From NCBI GenBank assembly GCA_029378245.1, contig JARKIF010000040.1, positions 409,974 through 473,973 on the forward strand: a DNA stretch of 64,000 bases, in the 5' to 3' direction. Position 1 is the stretch's first letter. Each line of letters opens with the position of its first letter. Both the position numbers and the translations under genes were made by a program. The notes below the pieces were generated by a model that was not told where the DNA came from, did no database searches, and saw only the letters and a list, made by a program, of their open reading frames with translations. Positions 1 through 11,316 of the stretch are shown piece after piece. The stretch is from Roridomyces roridus (lineage: Eukaryota > Basidiomycota > Agaricomycetes > Agaricales > Mycenaceae).

Positions 1-1627
1 AAACATCTGAATCTGTTTTGGACCAGAGGGCCCAGAACTCGAGAAGATCGCCCCATGACGATATAAACGCCGTAGGTCCCTAGACTGATCTCGGCGTGGT
101 CCAGGACGGTCGCTACGCAGTGTCTCTCTGCAACGGCCGGCCATGTTCAGGATAGTAATTTCAGCTTAAAGTCAGTCCCTGAATTTCTGGGCATGCGACC
201 GAAAGCGACCGAATGAATACCTAGGGGTGTGGAATCACCGTGGAATGCCACGCGCGAGATAAGATGGCGGGAGCCGTGAGAAAAGGACTGATCCTCTTCT
301 CCCACGGACTCGGGCGGACAACAAATTGTAAGAATCCACCTTCCGCGGCAGAACAGAGGAGAACACCGGGGAGGAGAACTCCGAGTAAGAACCCGATCTT
401 GACTTTGTGAGCGTTCGATAGGATTGCGTAGGCATCAGACCTTTAGATAAAGACCACGTCATGTTCTTGTCAAAATGGAACGGACTTTATCTCAGGCAGT
501 CGGTTCCAGCAAAAGAACAGGCATGTTCAGTACATTTTAGGGTCCCACCTCGAATCGAACGATTAGCCGGATGGCTGGCACTGTGATTCAACTGCCGTGA
601 ACAAGAAAGACCTTGGCAAATCAACACTCGTCACATGGGTCCACGAAAAGTGGGGTAGAGATTGTGGAGCCGTGTTGGATAGGTTGCATAAAAGAAAAGG
701 AAGATGAGTTGTATCAGATAACAACTCATGGATGGGTTCGTAACGGAACGCTGCGAAAGAGAAGATGGCGGCTGAAGGGACGGGTGTAGAGAGAGGAAGC
801 AGTTCAAAACTCGCCGTTATCAGAAGGTAACCTTGAATGCGGGTGCCATATCTGAGTTAACATGAGAAAATTCCGATTGTCAGGAGAGGACCTACTCTGT
901 ACTCAAAGTGCAAATGATACGCCGGTTGATGAGTAGGATGTCGGCTGCGTCATTTTAGCCGTAGAAGTATGAACCCAGAAATTCGCCACCCTTGACGGTC
1001 TCCATTCCTCGGACGGCGTATTGAACTGGAGGTTTTGTTCCGCGTTTCACTGGTAACCCATCCTCGGGGTTCACTGAAACCTCTCGACCGTCACTTACCC
1101 ATGATCGCCGTCACAATCCCATGACGAACAATCTCCGAGACGACCATTGTTGCTGCCTCCGGGGTCGACGATGGCATCCGTCGAGGCTTGGGCTCCATGC
1201 ATGCTAGTGTCTGCTTGACGGCGATCTCACACAGCCGGCTTCTACATAACGCGCTCTAAGCCCGCGCATCTCGCTTGTTGCTCCCCGATTTTTGATCGTT
1301 GCTACCCCGGCTCGTATTCTTCACTTGGTTCCTACTGGTTCGCGTCCTCTGCAAAGGAAACTGCCAGTGAGAAACCTGCCCCGGCCCCCCGATTGCCCAG
1401 CAGAGACACGGCCAAGCAATATCCCTCCTGTTATCCAGCTGCCTCAATTTTACGTATTCAATGACGCGGTCTAACTTCCCAGAGTCAAACTTGGCAGATG
1501 GGGTACCCCGCCGCCTGGCTGTGGGCAACCGAACAAAGCCCGATCAGTCTCTCACGTCCGTCCTTTGCCTCTTTCCCTGTACCCACCCCACCTCCTCACA
1601 GGCCGGGTCACAGCGCTGGCGAGCTCT
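1..1627. other. Intergenic, no gene recognised
   Basis: Both strands carry only short open frames with no recognisable domain or believable splice structure. A T-arm-like hairpin motif (CGAATCGAACGA) lies at about 551-562 and belongs to the dispersed motif described in the findings. The window starts inside this stretch, so an upstream gene may be cut off. Confidence 0.5.
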
Positions 1628-3264
1628 ATGGACCTCGCGGCCCTTACACCTGCGCAGATTCGTTCGTTGGATCTGCAGGGTGCGGAGAATGCGCGGATTA
1701 TGCTCATTGCGTTGTGCTGCTTGACGTGTGCGCTTCTCTCCTCCCTCTCCTCTCTCTTCTTCGCTGACCTTGGTTAGTGTATGAGGTTAGTTTCTATCCC
1801 GCATTTGAGCTATTCTGACGAGCAAGAATAGTACTTGATCACATTGGACGACGAGGCGAGCAAGGATCTGTCATGGACGCTCCGGCCGCGCGCTTATCTT
1901 TTCTTTTAGATGAAATATTTCTGGACCGGAGCTTGGAATGCGTCTCGGATATTGTTCCTCCTGGTGCGTTTGCCTAACTACTTCCGCGGCCCAAGACTCT
2001 GATGACGGGTGAAGAATCGATATATACCTCCAGCGATCAGCATCTTGGGATTGATTTGTGCTTAGTCTCCACCGATGGTCCTTCCCAGGCGTGCTAATAG
2101 AATCTCAGGTTTCTCTCTCCCGCATCCAAGTCCCGAGGTGAGTCGTCCATATGTATGCTGCGGTACTCGAACTCAAGTTGCATAGTTGTAAGCGTCCCTC
2201 GCCTCCATGCAATCTCCTCTGATGCCGTCCAGCTGTAAACGCGGCGTACAGTCATTATTCGTCGCGGGCGTCGTCTCTCTTGGTATAGTCCAAGGTGAAT
2301 CCATCTCTCCTCGGCCACTCATATTTTGCATTGTCCTCAAATGGCAACTTCAGCAATGCTGGTAATCCGCGTCTGGTACCTCTTCGCATCAAGTCGAGCA
2401 ACACGCCTCGCCATGATCACAGCTTTTGTCGGAGTCAACGTCCTCTCCCTCTACTTCTCCTTCCGCGTCGCGAGCTCGCTGATCATCATGCCCTCGTTGA
2501 CGGATACTGTTTTGCACGTCCCGGGATGTAGGGCAACTCGCCCGGATAAGTTTTGGAGGATGTACTTGCCTTCGCTGGTTCTCCATGTGCGTGCTGTTTT
2601 GGGTAGCTTGGTTTGAATGCTGACTGGCAATAGACGCTTCTGTATTGCTTGACTGCGTTCAGAGCCCTCAAAAATAGACGGATGTTCAAGCAGGCGCCGA
2701 TATTGAAGCGGCTTCTCAGAGAGTTCGTTCATTCATCATTCATTGAACTGTGCGCTGACGACGCATCTTTCAGTGGTGGCTTCTTCTATCTTGTCGTTTT
2801 CAGTAAGTGCTCCCCCTCGACGCTGTGAAGCAACGTCTGATTGAATTACTAGTGTCCATTTTATTCACCACCATTGGGTCATTCCTGGAGGACGTCCCCA
2901 CCGTACGCCTCCTTCCGTCATTCCACGTGCGGGTAGTGACACTGACATCCAACAGGTCAACGTGCCTGCCATATTCTCCAGCTTCCCAATAGCCACAACC
3001 TCCATCGCCGCCTCGCGCGTCATGCTGAGCATCCACTCCCTGGCCGCGAAACTCGGGTCGGACGAGGCGTGGTTACTTAACAACGTCGAGCTGAGCCGCG
3101 TGCCGTGGAGGCCTGGTGCGACGGAGGGCGAAATTATCGTGGACCGCGCCATGACGTACGAGGATGATGAGATGGATGATTGGTGTACGGAAGAATCGCA
3201 TACGGGGAGTGTCGTTTCGCTCAAGATGAGCAGGGTGGGGAGGTGGACGGATGAGACGTGGTGA
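1628..3264 (+). CDS. DUF6533-family multi-pass membrane protein
   Basis: The spliced product matches the agaricomycete DUF6533 family, a multi-pass membrane protein of unknown role. Exons I can place: 1628-1727, 1778-1785 (8-nt microexon), 1832-1855, 1910-1963, 2015-2057, 2109-2137, 2233-2294, 2354-2586, 2634-2722, 2774-2802, 2853-2902, 2956-3264. Joined, the first exons give YEYLITLDDE followed by MKYFWTGAWNASRILFLLNRY, the family signature. Further hydrophobic segments follow, and a polar, acidic C-terminal tail (EDDEMDDWCTEES) ends at a TGA. The intron at 1856-1909 appears to start with GC rather than GT. The junction between 2137 and 2233 does not close in frame with the splice sites I can see (two nucleotides short), so one small exon is unresolved. 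Family assignment is firm; the exact model is not. Confidence 0.82.
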
Positions 3265-3919
3265 TGATCTTTTGTAAATTTATCTTGTGTGTGTTGTAAA
3301 TGCAGGAGCTCGTTCATCAGTGCACGCATACTTAGTTCACCGGAGCGCATTGTAATCCGGGAGGGGCTAGTTACACCCGGCGATTAGTGGTTCGAACGAC
3401 TCCACACCAAGCACCCCGGTATTTCCGGCCTGCAAGGCGGAAGTTTCAGTAATAACGACCAAGCCCGCGAAGAGGTCCGTCAGTTCGCATCCTTTGGTGC
3501 TGACTCAACTACTTGTGAGGGATGCCCGTTCGATTCGGCACAGCACACGTCCATGTCGACTTCATTAGAGCATTCAGTTTTTTAGACTCCCTTTTCGTAG
3601 ACTCACAATTTGGAGATGTAAATATCCAACTGCTCCTGCGTTAAGAGGACCCAGGGTTGTAGCTTCCACTTGCCCCCCAGGAATGGAAGAACAAGGGAAA
3701 GAATTATCCAAGGCCGACGTCGAGATCGTCGTTCGTCGTGGTGGGAATGTAATTGTTTATAGAATTTCACCATTGAATACGGACAAGAACTTGAATGGCA
3801 CGAAGAAATGGAATCACCCGGGCCTGCATCCCTGCATCCCTCTTTCACGCACTCGCGCCGGGAATCTGGACGAGAACGGACCAATTCTCGGACTGCTCGG
3901 GTCGGAAATCTAGGAGTCA
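3265..3919. other. Intergenic between convergent genes
   Basis: This stretch separates the 3' ends of the DUF6533 and F-box genes, which converge. No gene is visible. Two T-arm-like motifs occur here: GGTTCGAACG at about 3389-3398 and CCCGTTCGATTCGG at 3525-3538. Confidence 0.5.
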
Positions 3920-5118
3920 TCAGCGCTGTGCGATAAGCAGAGGAAGGAAGCACGCACTCCACCGAATCTCCACTCTCCCGTCTTGCTGCTGACCATCGCC
4001 ATTGCCATGCGCAGTGGAATCCAACGGCAAAAGCCTGGGCGTCTCGACCGGTATCATCACCTCCACCACCCTCAACCCACTCAAAAAATCTTTCACCTCC
4101 TCTATGGCCTGGAACAAACCCGCCAACGGCACCGGGTTCAGAGTCCCAGGGCGCAATTTCACGTCAATCCGGACAACTTGAAGCGTGTTTCTCGCCGAGT
4201 CAGAGAGCGATCGGATCGTTTGCAAATTCGGCCCGAGATCCTCGGCGTCAGCAGCAACAGTCAGTTGTTTGACGCAGCCAAAGGCTGAGAGATCGATGCG
4301 TTTCCAAGGAATCTGGCAGCATCCGTATTAGCATCACAAGACGCAAGGCGCAGCAGACACACCTGAACGGAAACAACCTCCACGCGCTCCCTCGCCGCAT
4401 CCGCCAGCTCCTTCGTCGGGAGTCTCGGAAAGCTTCCATACAGCTGGACAGCGCGCAGCGTCGAAAGGTCAAACGGACAGCGTGGGTCTGACCAATAATA
4501 CACGATGAGAGGTAGATTGTCCATAACCTCAATCGGGACTCGCTGCTCTCTGCTGCCAGGAGTAAACGAAGGAGGAGGCTGGGGGTCGAAGTTAAGGTCC
4601 AGATGCCTGATGTTCATCGAGCAGCCGTCCCAGACATCGAAATACTCGTCCGGATGCAGGAACCCACACGCAAGCGCCACGCTTGTCACTCCGTGCTTTC
4701 CGAGCAATCGCCTCATCGCAGGCAGACAGGCCGAAGAAACGCGGGTGTCAAAGCACGTGAGCGACAAGGTTCGGAGTAGCGGGAACGGAAATTGACTGAG
4801 ACGCTCAAAGTCGCTGGGATTGAGGCCGGTTGGCAAGGCGAGGTGCAGCTCGGAAATGTAGTCTGCGAGGTGGGGTGAGACGTCGAGGATCGATACCAGA
4901 CGGGCGAGACGAGGCGGGGATTCAAAACCCCATTGGATGAAGATGGTGGAGAAGATGAGCTTTTGGGCAGGGAGGCTCCAGCTACGGTTTAGGAGTGCGC
5001 AAGTGCGGAGGTCGGCGACGATGGAGTCGAGGCCGTCGAGGATGGGTGAGATGAGTTCGGGAAGCGATAGCACTTTGGCGGTGGCTGTCGTGCTGGAGGA
5101 CAAGGCGGAGCTCGTCAT
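3920..5118 (-). CDS. F-box-like/LRR protein
   Basis: Two exons (5118-4363 and 4312-3920) around a 50-bp intron (donor GTGTGT, acceptor CCAG) give 382 residues. Residues about 15-55 (VLSLPELISPILDGL...LRTCALLNRSW...) have the agaricomycete F-box-like pattern: a Leu-Pro-Glu start, a Cys-Ala-Leu-Leu-Asn-Arg-Ser-Trp core, then a buried hydrophobic stretch. The rest has leucine-rich spacing (LRTLSLTCFD, IRHLDLNFD, LRAVQLYGS) as in substrate-binding LRR regions. By family, it would be an SCF ubiquitin-ligase adaptor that recruits an unknown target. I start at the ATG at 5118; the longer frame upstream begins with TTG. No frame breaks are seen. Such genes are expanded in agarics, and orthology cannot be assigned. 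Confidence 0.8.
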
Positions 5119-6857
5119 GGTGTTGGTTAGTGTGAAAGAAGCAGTGGCATGATGTGTCAAAACAGCGTCAATTAAGAATGGCGTGATCGTTCACACGGTT
5201 TCGCGCAAATTAGGCCCGACATCATTGAGGGATTCTGGGCGCACCAGCTTCTCACGCGCCGCGGCGACAAATTCAAGGAACTTGCAATCTGGAGTCATTC
5301 CTCTGCGGAAGGTAATGGTGTTTGTGCTGCAGGGATCTTGTCTTGTCTCTTGTTTGCTTTGCGATGAGTTCGGCTGGCTGACGGTGTGAGGAAGGTGCGT
5401 GGAGAAGACGAAATTCGCACCTTGAGCGGGAGGGTTTCAATGATCTCTGCATTTGGCCGGGCGTCGGGCTACCCAGTCGAATGTGCGATGAGGGAGCGTA
5501 ATGTACATCATTCAGAAACTCGGCGCCTCGGCGACCTTGGGGAGAATCTCCAGCGTGGGCGCCGATTTCCATCTCGTCAAGACGACGTTCGATGTTATGC
5601 TGGTTACTCACTTATGCAGTCGCTGCGTGCAGTGTCAGCATGTGCCATTCGTCGATGTTCAAGGCTTACATTGTGACGTTTTTGCTGACGGGTCTTAAAT
5701 CGACTCGGAACTGAAAGGACTGTCAATACTTGAAGTTCTATGTTACACTGTGGGTGGCTACACACCACTACCACTAACAATACCGGGAGAACTGATCCAA
5801 AGCAATCCGAGTTTTTGCACAAGTCCAACCGCAGACTTCAGTTGATTTATTTTCTTAGATCCCCCATGGCGTGGGGGTTGGGCTTACCTTGTCCTAGCTA
5901 CGACATTTTGATGGGCACAGCCCGACCGAGTCGTCTTGTGCTCGATCCTAATATTGGTGAGCAAAAACGATTTGGAACTCAGGCAGCCAACTTAGCAACA
6001 GGTTAAATGACGCACAAGAGCAACTGATGAGCTCCGAATCGAACAGAGAACGAGGGAGCGTACCCAGTAGGAAGACTGACGATCTCGACGGTGGGAGGCC
6101 ACCCTAAGACTCCGGCCCATCTCGCTGCAGGGGTTGTTGTATCATCTTGTATGCTGACATGTCTAAAGGCCCTGAGTCTACGAAGAGCGAAGAAACCAAG
6201 TCTGAAAACGAAGAACGCACTTTTCAACGCGCGCTCTGTCGAATCGAACGGGCATGCCCTCAAAGGTCGTGGAGATTATCAGAGGATGGCACTGACGGAC
6301 CCGCAGGTATTTGGTTGTTACCATCAAGGCCCGCGATTTGAAGCCTGAATGTTCGCAGCGCGAATGTGAAAAACAAGACATACGAGTACCTTCGGATATG
6401 TTGGGGTGGAACCGAACCACTGTTCAACCACAACGCTCGTAATACTATCGGTGTATCACACGTCGATGGAGGCGATTCATCGTCCCCAACCAAGGACAGG
6501 ACCACGTTCGATTCGTCTTTTTCTTGGGGGGGGGGAGCTTGAGGATTTGGTTTCCGCATACACATTCAGTTGAAGTTCTCGCTGGGAAAGGATCCTGGTA
6601 GTCTCTTGTTCCGATGCTGTTTTCTTGTGGCATCCAACGGCCTTCGCAGCGGCCCCGAGAGACCAGCGAGTCAGGGCTCCTCAATTCCAAGCCCAATTCC
6701 TGTTCTGGTGTTGAACTGGGTTGAAACACATATCGCGTGGTATTGATCTATGTACACAGAAGTACAGGGTGGTCGTAGACGTAGAGAAGTACAGTATGTA
6801 GCAGTAATGGTAGGCATATCATAAGGTTGTCAGTCGTCAAGTTAGATAGATGTTAAA
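5119..6857. other. Intergenic, no gene recognised
   Basis: Upstream of the divergent F-box gene and downstream of the GH30 tail. Short frames only. Two T-arm-like motifs sit at about 6034-6046 and 6240-6252. A run of nine or more G residues lies near 6529-6537. Confidence 0.5.
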
Positions 6858-9817
6858 CTAGTAAGGAACAGGAGCGGGGATCCGTGCAGCAGTTGTGTTC
6901 AAAGCATCCGTGCCATTCGAGTTCCCTGCTAAAGGCACAGGCACGGCCGCCGGTGCTGCCGATGCACTTGGTACGGTAGCTGGCGTGAAGGTCGTTGTGC
7001 TGACGTTGGGCTGGGCAGTAGAGCTTGAGTTTGAGACGGTGGTGGAATTGCCACTGTTAGCCGGGATGGGGATAGGAACGGGAGCGGTGCAATGCGCTTC
7101 CGAACCCGCTGCAGAAGAAGTCGAAGCAGAGCCGGAATGGGAACTGGACCTAGGCAGCTGGCTGGACACCGTGGGCGCGATATGCGTCGCATTGATACTG
7201 CTGGCACTCCGGATTGAGCTTGTAGTAGCCGATTTGGCACTGCTTGAGCTGCTAGCCAGGTGGCTGGACGTCATTCCCGTGAAGACGCTATGCGTCGCAT
7301 TGATACTGGTACTAGCACTGCGGATCGAGCTTGTTGAAGCCGATTTGGCGCTGGTTGAGCTGAAAGTACTAGTGACGTTGGCGTGCGCGCTGGTCGTTGT
7401 GGTCTTGATCGGCGGAGCAACGGCGCTACTGATGCTGACATTGCCGGCGGCGCCAGCTTGTGCATTTGGAGGAGCGAACCACCAGAGAGTCGTCTATATA
7501 CAGTGAGCGGTGCTCAATGTAATAATGGAATACGCACGACACCTGAAAAAAGTCCATGAGCACAGAACGGATAATTAGAGTCAAAGAGGCACAAACTGAC
7601 CGACTGGAAACGTATACGTCGCCTGCATACCCCGATATTCAATCGTCGCCGTCACAGGAACGGGATTCCACGTCGTAGAAGCGCTGTCGTCCCAGTTCAT
7701 CACTACGAGGGAAATCCGATTCCAATCCGTGGACGAAAGGCGTTTGGTGGAATAGGCGCCGACGCGAAGCGCCCATGACAGACTGCCTTGCACGGTCACG
7801 CCGATACGTTGACCCCATGGCCCGCCGGCGTCTTTAGGGATAATTGCCTTTGATGCTTGGGCTAACGCGTAAACTGTGTGCATTCCGGTGAAAAATAGAA
7901 CAAACAGTGAAGACGAGAGAGGACTTACATTCCTGATTGTACGCGTACGAGCCGTCGGCATTTACAGTCACGATCGGCCGGCATCCGGTCGCACAACTAT
8001 TTGTCCCCGGGAGCGTGGGATGCCCGTTACCGTCCAAAGCGAGGTTGAACATGAGTCCGACGCCGGCGCCGTATTGAAGGCTGCCGATCCAGAGGTTGTC
8101 CATGTACCACTGCCGGTTAGGATTAGCATGATGCCACTGACACACGGAGGGTGGAAGAGAAGCGCACCTTGATGTCAGACCACCAATCTGACCCGATCGT
8201 CCCCGAGCATTCGGTAAAGTAGATGTTCTGGGTCGCAAATTCAGTTGCATGAAACTTCTGGCGGGTAGTAGATACCTTGTTCGGGAATGCGCTTTGGAAA
8301 GCGCCTTGTTGAGAATACGTCCCCGAGTAGCCTACGACAAGTCAGGTAAATTTTCCGACCAGTCATTGAACTCACAGTGGAACGCGACTCCATCATACGA
8401 CGAACCATCGTCTTGCATCTGCAGAATATGCTTTAGCAAGTGAACGGCGATATGAATGCAAGCGCACGAGTTGAACAGGGTAGTTGGCCGCATCATTCCA
8501 ATTATGCTGTTCATATCTCGTCAGTCGATGCTCCTCATCTTCGTTCCTCATAGACAAACCTCGTATCCCACAACCTTGACACCACCCAACCCGTTATTAT
8601 TCAACAAGGTCCGGAGAGCAGCACCAATCTGCCCTTCGATAGCTGCACAGGGCGTAAAAATCAGCTTCGACGTTCCTCCCGGGTACAGAGTGATACGCAC
8701 CGGGAGTCATGGTACACGTCGGGTACGTTGGGTTGCTATTTTCCGGTTCGTTCTGAAATACCATCCCATGAGATTCAAGCTCAAAGCCGAGGAACCGCAA
8801 GCTATTCTTACATACCTGAACTGAAATAGCGTAGATAGTGATACCTTGGTTGACGAATCCCTGGACGGCCTTTAGGAGGTATGTCGGGTCTGTGTGCGAA
8901 TCGGATGATCATGAGAAAGGTTTCAGACAGAGGTACGGTCATGGGACGGACATGCGCTGACTAGACTCGATTGAATCGTCCCGCCGTTCATCGTTCCTGT
9001 ATCAAGTCAGTCTTGTCTGAGAAACTGCTGCGAGGAGAGCGTACCGGTAGTCTTCATCCATCCGGGCTACAGCTGATTCAGCACCCGCAGAACTAATGAG
9101 TTTGATACAACGTACCGGACTCCAAGGCACGATATGAACCTTCAACGCAGGATTGATACTCAAAATATCCTTAATAACCGAGAACAAATACGACGGAGCG
9201 TTGTTGATGTTGAAATGGCTGAAGGATGTGTCGCCGGAGACGTCGTCTAGGCTGTACACTGAGCCAGAAAAGTCGGACGCGCCGATGGGGACGCGGATGT
9301 AGCTGAACCCAGAGGCGTTCGCCCCGTCAGCGACAGAGAACATGTGTCCGAGAACGCTCCAGTAGTTGGCCGAATTGGTGCCCTAAAACATCCGGTTCAA
9401 TCAAAGAATTCGTCGCGGATGCACGAAGAAATGTTCACCTTCAGATTGTTGAGCGTCAACGCAGACGAATCGGCTTGAAGGAAGAAACTAACATCAGGGC
9501 CAGCAGAAGGAAAGAAGAAAGCTCACTCTACTTACTCAGCGAACCACCAAACCCATTGATAGTCTGGTACACACTGGTATCCGTGACAACGATATCAGCA
9601 GCTTGCGCGGGGCCCGGGGTGACAAAGTTGATGGGGGTACTAGGTGCGAGGGATGTGAAAAGGCCTTGACGATCCCAGGTCGTCTGCCACTGTCAACGAC
9701 TTCAGTTTGGAGTTGCAGGAAGGAGACGTGGAGACATACGATATCCCAAATTTGCTGAGAGGCTACGGGGCGTGCGGCGAGGATGCACGCGCTCAGGAAT
9801 AGTGCGCCTGGTAGCAT
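6858..9817 (-). CDS. GH30 endo-beta-1,6-glucanase with Ser/Thr-rich C-terminal tail
   Basis: A multi-exon gene (ten or more short introns) for a secreted glycoside hydrolase of family GH30. Fungal members cut beta-1,6-glucan in fungal walls. The start at 9817 gives a signal peptide (MLPGALFLSACILAARPVAS). In order the exons read: TINGFGGSLTDSSA near the N-terminus; FSYIRVPIGASDFS; the acid/base motif SVQNEPENSNPTYP (about 8800-8710); the nucleophile motif NIYFTECSG (about 8220-8200); and the GH30 beta-sandwich ending in ATYTFP...TTLWWFAPPNA. Both catalytic Glu residues are visible. After the enzyme comes a tail of roughly 200 residues, almost all Ser/Thr/Ala/Pro, with a 36-residue repeat. It ends without a hydrophobic anchor, so it is probably a heavily O-glycosylated wall-retention tail rather than a GPI signal. 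The intron joining catalytic domain to tail (about 7606-7497) has ambiguous borders. Confidence 0.88.
7183..7398 (-). repeat. Two 108-bp imperfect tandem repeats in the GH30 tail
   Basis: The string TGCGTCGCATTGATACTG occurs at 7183 and again at 7291, and the flanking bases also correspond at an offset of 108 bp. In the protein this is a 36-residue Ser/Thr-rich unit containing SSIRSAS-INATH, present twice. The period is a multiple of three, so copy number can change without breaking the frame. Confidence 0.85.
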
Positions 9818-11316
9818 GACCGACTGTCGTGTAGAGGAGGGAGGACCGAAGGACGGAAAGAACCCAGGTCGAAGGACAGCCTTTTAAGCTACTCGCAAAG
9901 CTGCCACGACATCCAATACTTGTCTCGTGGCGGGAGATTTGCGGACCTGGCTGCATTTAGTGGGAATGCAATCCCCTCATACGTTGTCTGCCGCGAAGGG
10001 CAACTAGGCGACCTTTGCTCACAGGGGGCCGGGTGCTTGTACTTGGGACGATTCCTACCGTCGCATGAGTCTCATGTGGTTGGTTACAGTGCAAGCCACA
10101 GCGAAACCCGTACTGGAATGCCGAAGAGGAGTGACCGCTATTGATAGACCGGAGATTTACGGATGGATCGCAGATAATGAATAGGAATCACAAGCCACGA
10201 TAGGATTTGCCGAGGCGGCTGGCCATGGGAGGACGGAACGGGTCATAGACAGGGCTAGTAAGAAACCGGACAGCAACGGTTCCGGATCCGGACTGGAAAA
10301 GTCCGACCAACTCGTCAGCTGTCGAGGAACTCACCCGAGTCCCGGAACTTGTCAATTCGTCTTTCTGGGAGACTAGTACTCTAGAGGCGAGAGGCGTGAG
10401 GACAGCTGGTAAAGGTATGCACGCTGGAATTGGCTTACCTGCAACAAAAGCAATGAGATTGAAATTCGCGACGTCACTGCCAGCCACTAGCAACGGAAAA
10501 TTAATACGGCATTTCAGCCAGCGTGAGCGGCAAAAGTACCGCAGAGCCCAATTTAGGAAGAACGACGGGCGAGCGGACCCGAGGTGCTTAAATGGACATC
10601 AGAAGAAACGGTGAGAAGAGAGGGAGAGATGCGGAATCCGGATACTTGGTTATGCGGGACGCCGCGTGTGGCCCAAGGGTGTCCACGGGTCCTGGAGGTG
10701 CATGGCTCTGGGACTTGGGTGGAGAGACGCCGCACGAGACCGTTGGTCTGCGAGTTGTTAGGTCAAGCCAGCGTGCGGGCTAAGGATGAGATGAGCCAAC
10801 GGAGGCATGGTCGTGCATTGAGTCAAAAAGAGAGACGCATGATGACTAAGCTGGGCCAAGCAGGAGCAAACTGTGATCTGATTCCCGAATCACATGACTA
10901 CTCGCGAATGGTTCAAATTCTGCCTCAATTCAGGTCACACATCGTTTCTAACTTGATGGAATTTGTGGACGGCTCCTGCCAAGCTTCTTCCGCCCCTAGC
11001 AGCCCAAGTACATCTTGAAGGAAGAAATCTCTCGGGAGTCAGGACTTTGAAAGATGCCACTGTTGAAATTCACTGTCCTCGGTGGAGCTTGAAAGGTTGA
11101 AGGGTGTTTAAAACGAGCGGAGGATCCATGCCCATTGCCAGTGGGACCCCACCGAAAGATGGAGCTATTCTTGAGCTATTGCTATACTTGTGTCACGACT
11201 CCGACCAAACTCCGACTCACGAAATCCACTATGCTGGCTGGAACTTGAGGCGAAATATGATTTTGTGAGGAGTAGTGTATTGTTAGGCCACGACAAGAAA
11301 AATTATCCAAAACGCT
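9818..11316. other. Intergenic; GH30 promoter side
   Basis: The right side of the GH30 start holds ATACTTGTC at 9916-9924, about 99 bp upstream of the ATG, similar to elements before both GH11-like genes. The minus-strand frame at 10188-10493 starts at TTG rather than ATG and has no recognisable domain, so I do not call it a gene. Nothing else is supported up to the glyoxal oxidase stop codon. Confidence 0.5.

Noticed and set aside
6895..7506. Plus-strand open frame of 203 codons
   Set aside because: It is the antisense of the Ser/Thr-rich GH30 tail. The open frame comes from biased codon composition, and the minus-strand reading continues a recognised enzyme.
10188..10493. Minus-strand frame of 101 codons
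   Set aside because: The frame begins at TTG, no ATG lies in a workable exon upstream, the only short intron candidate is 16 bp, and no domain is seen.
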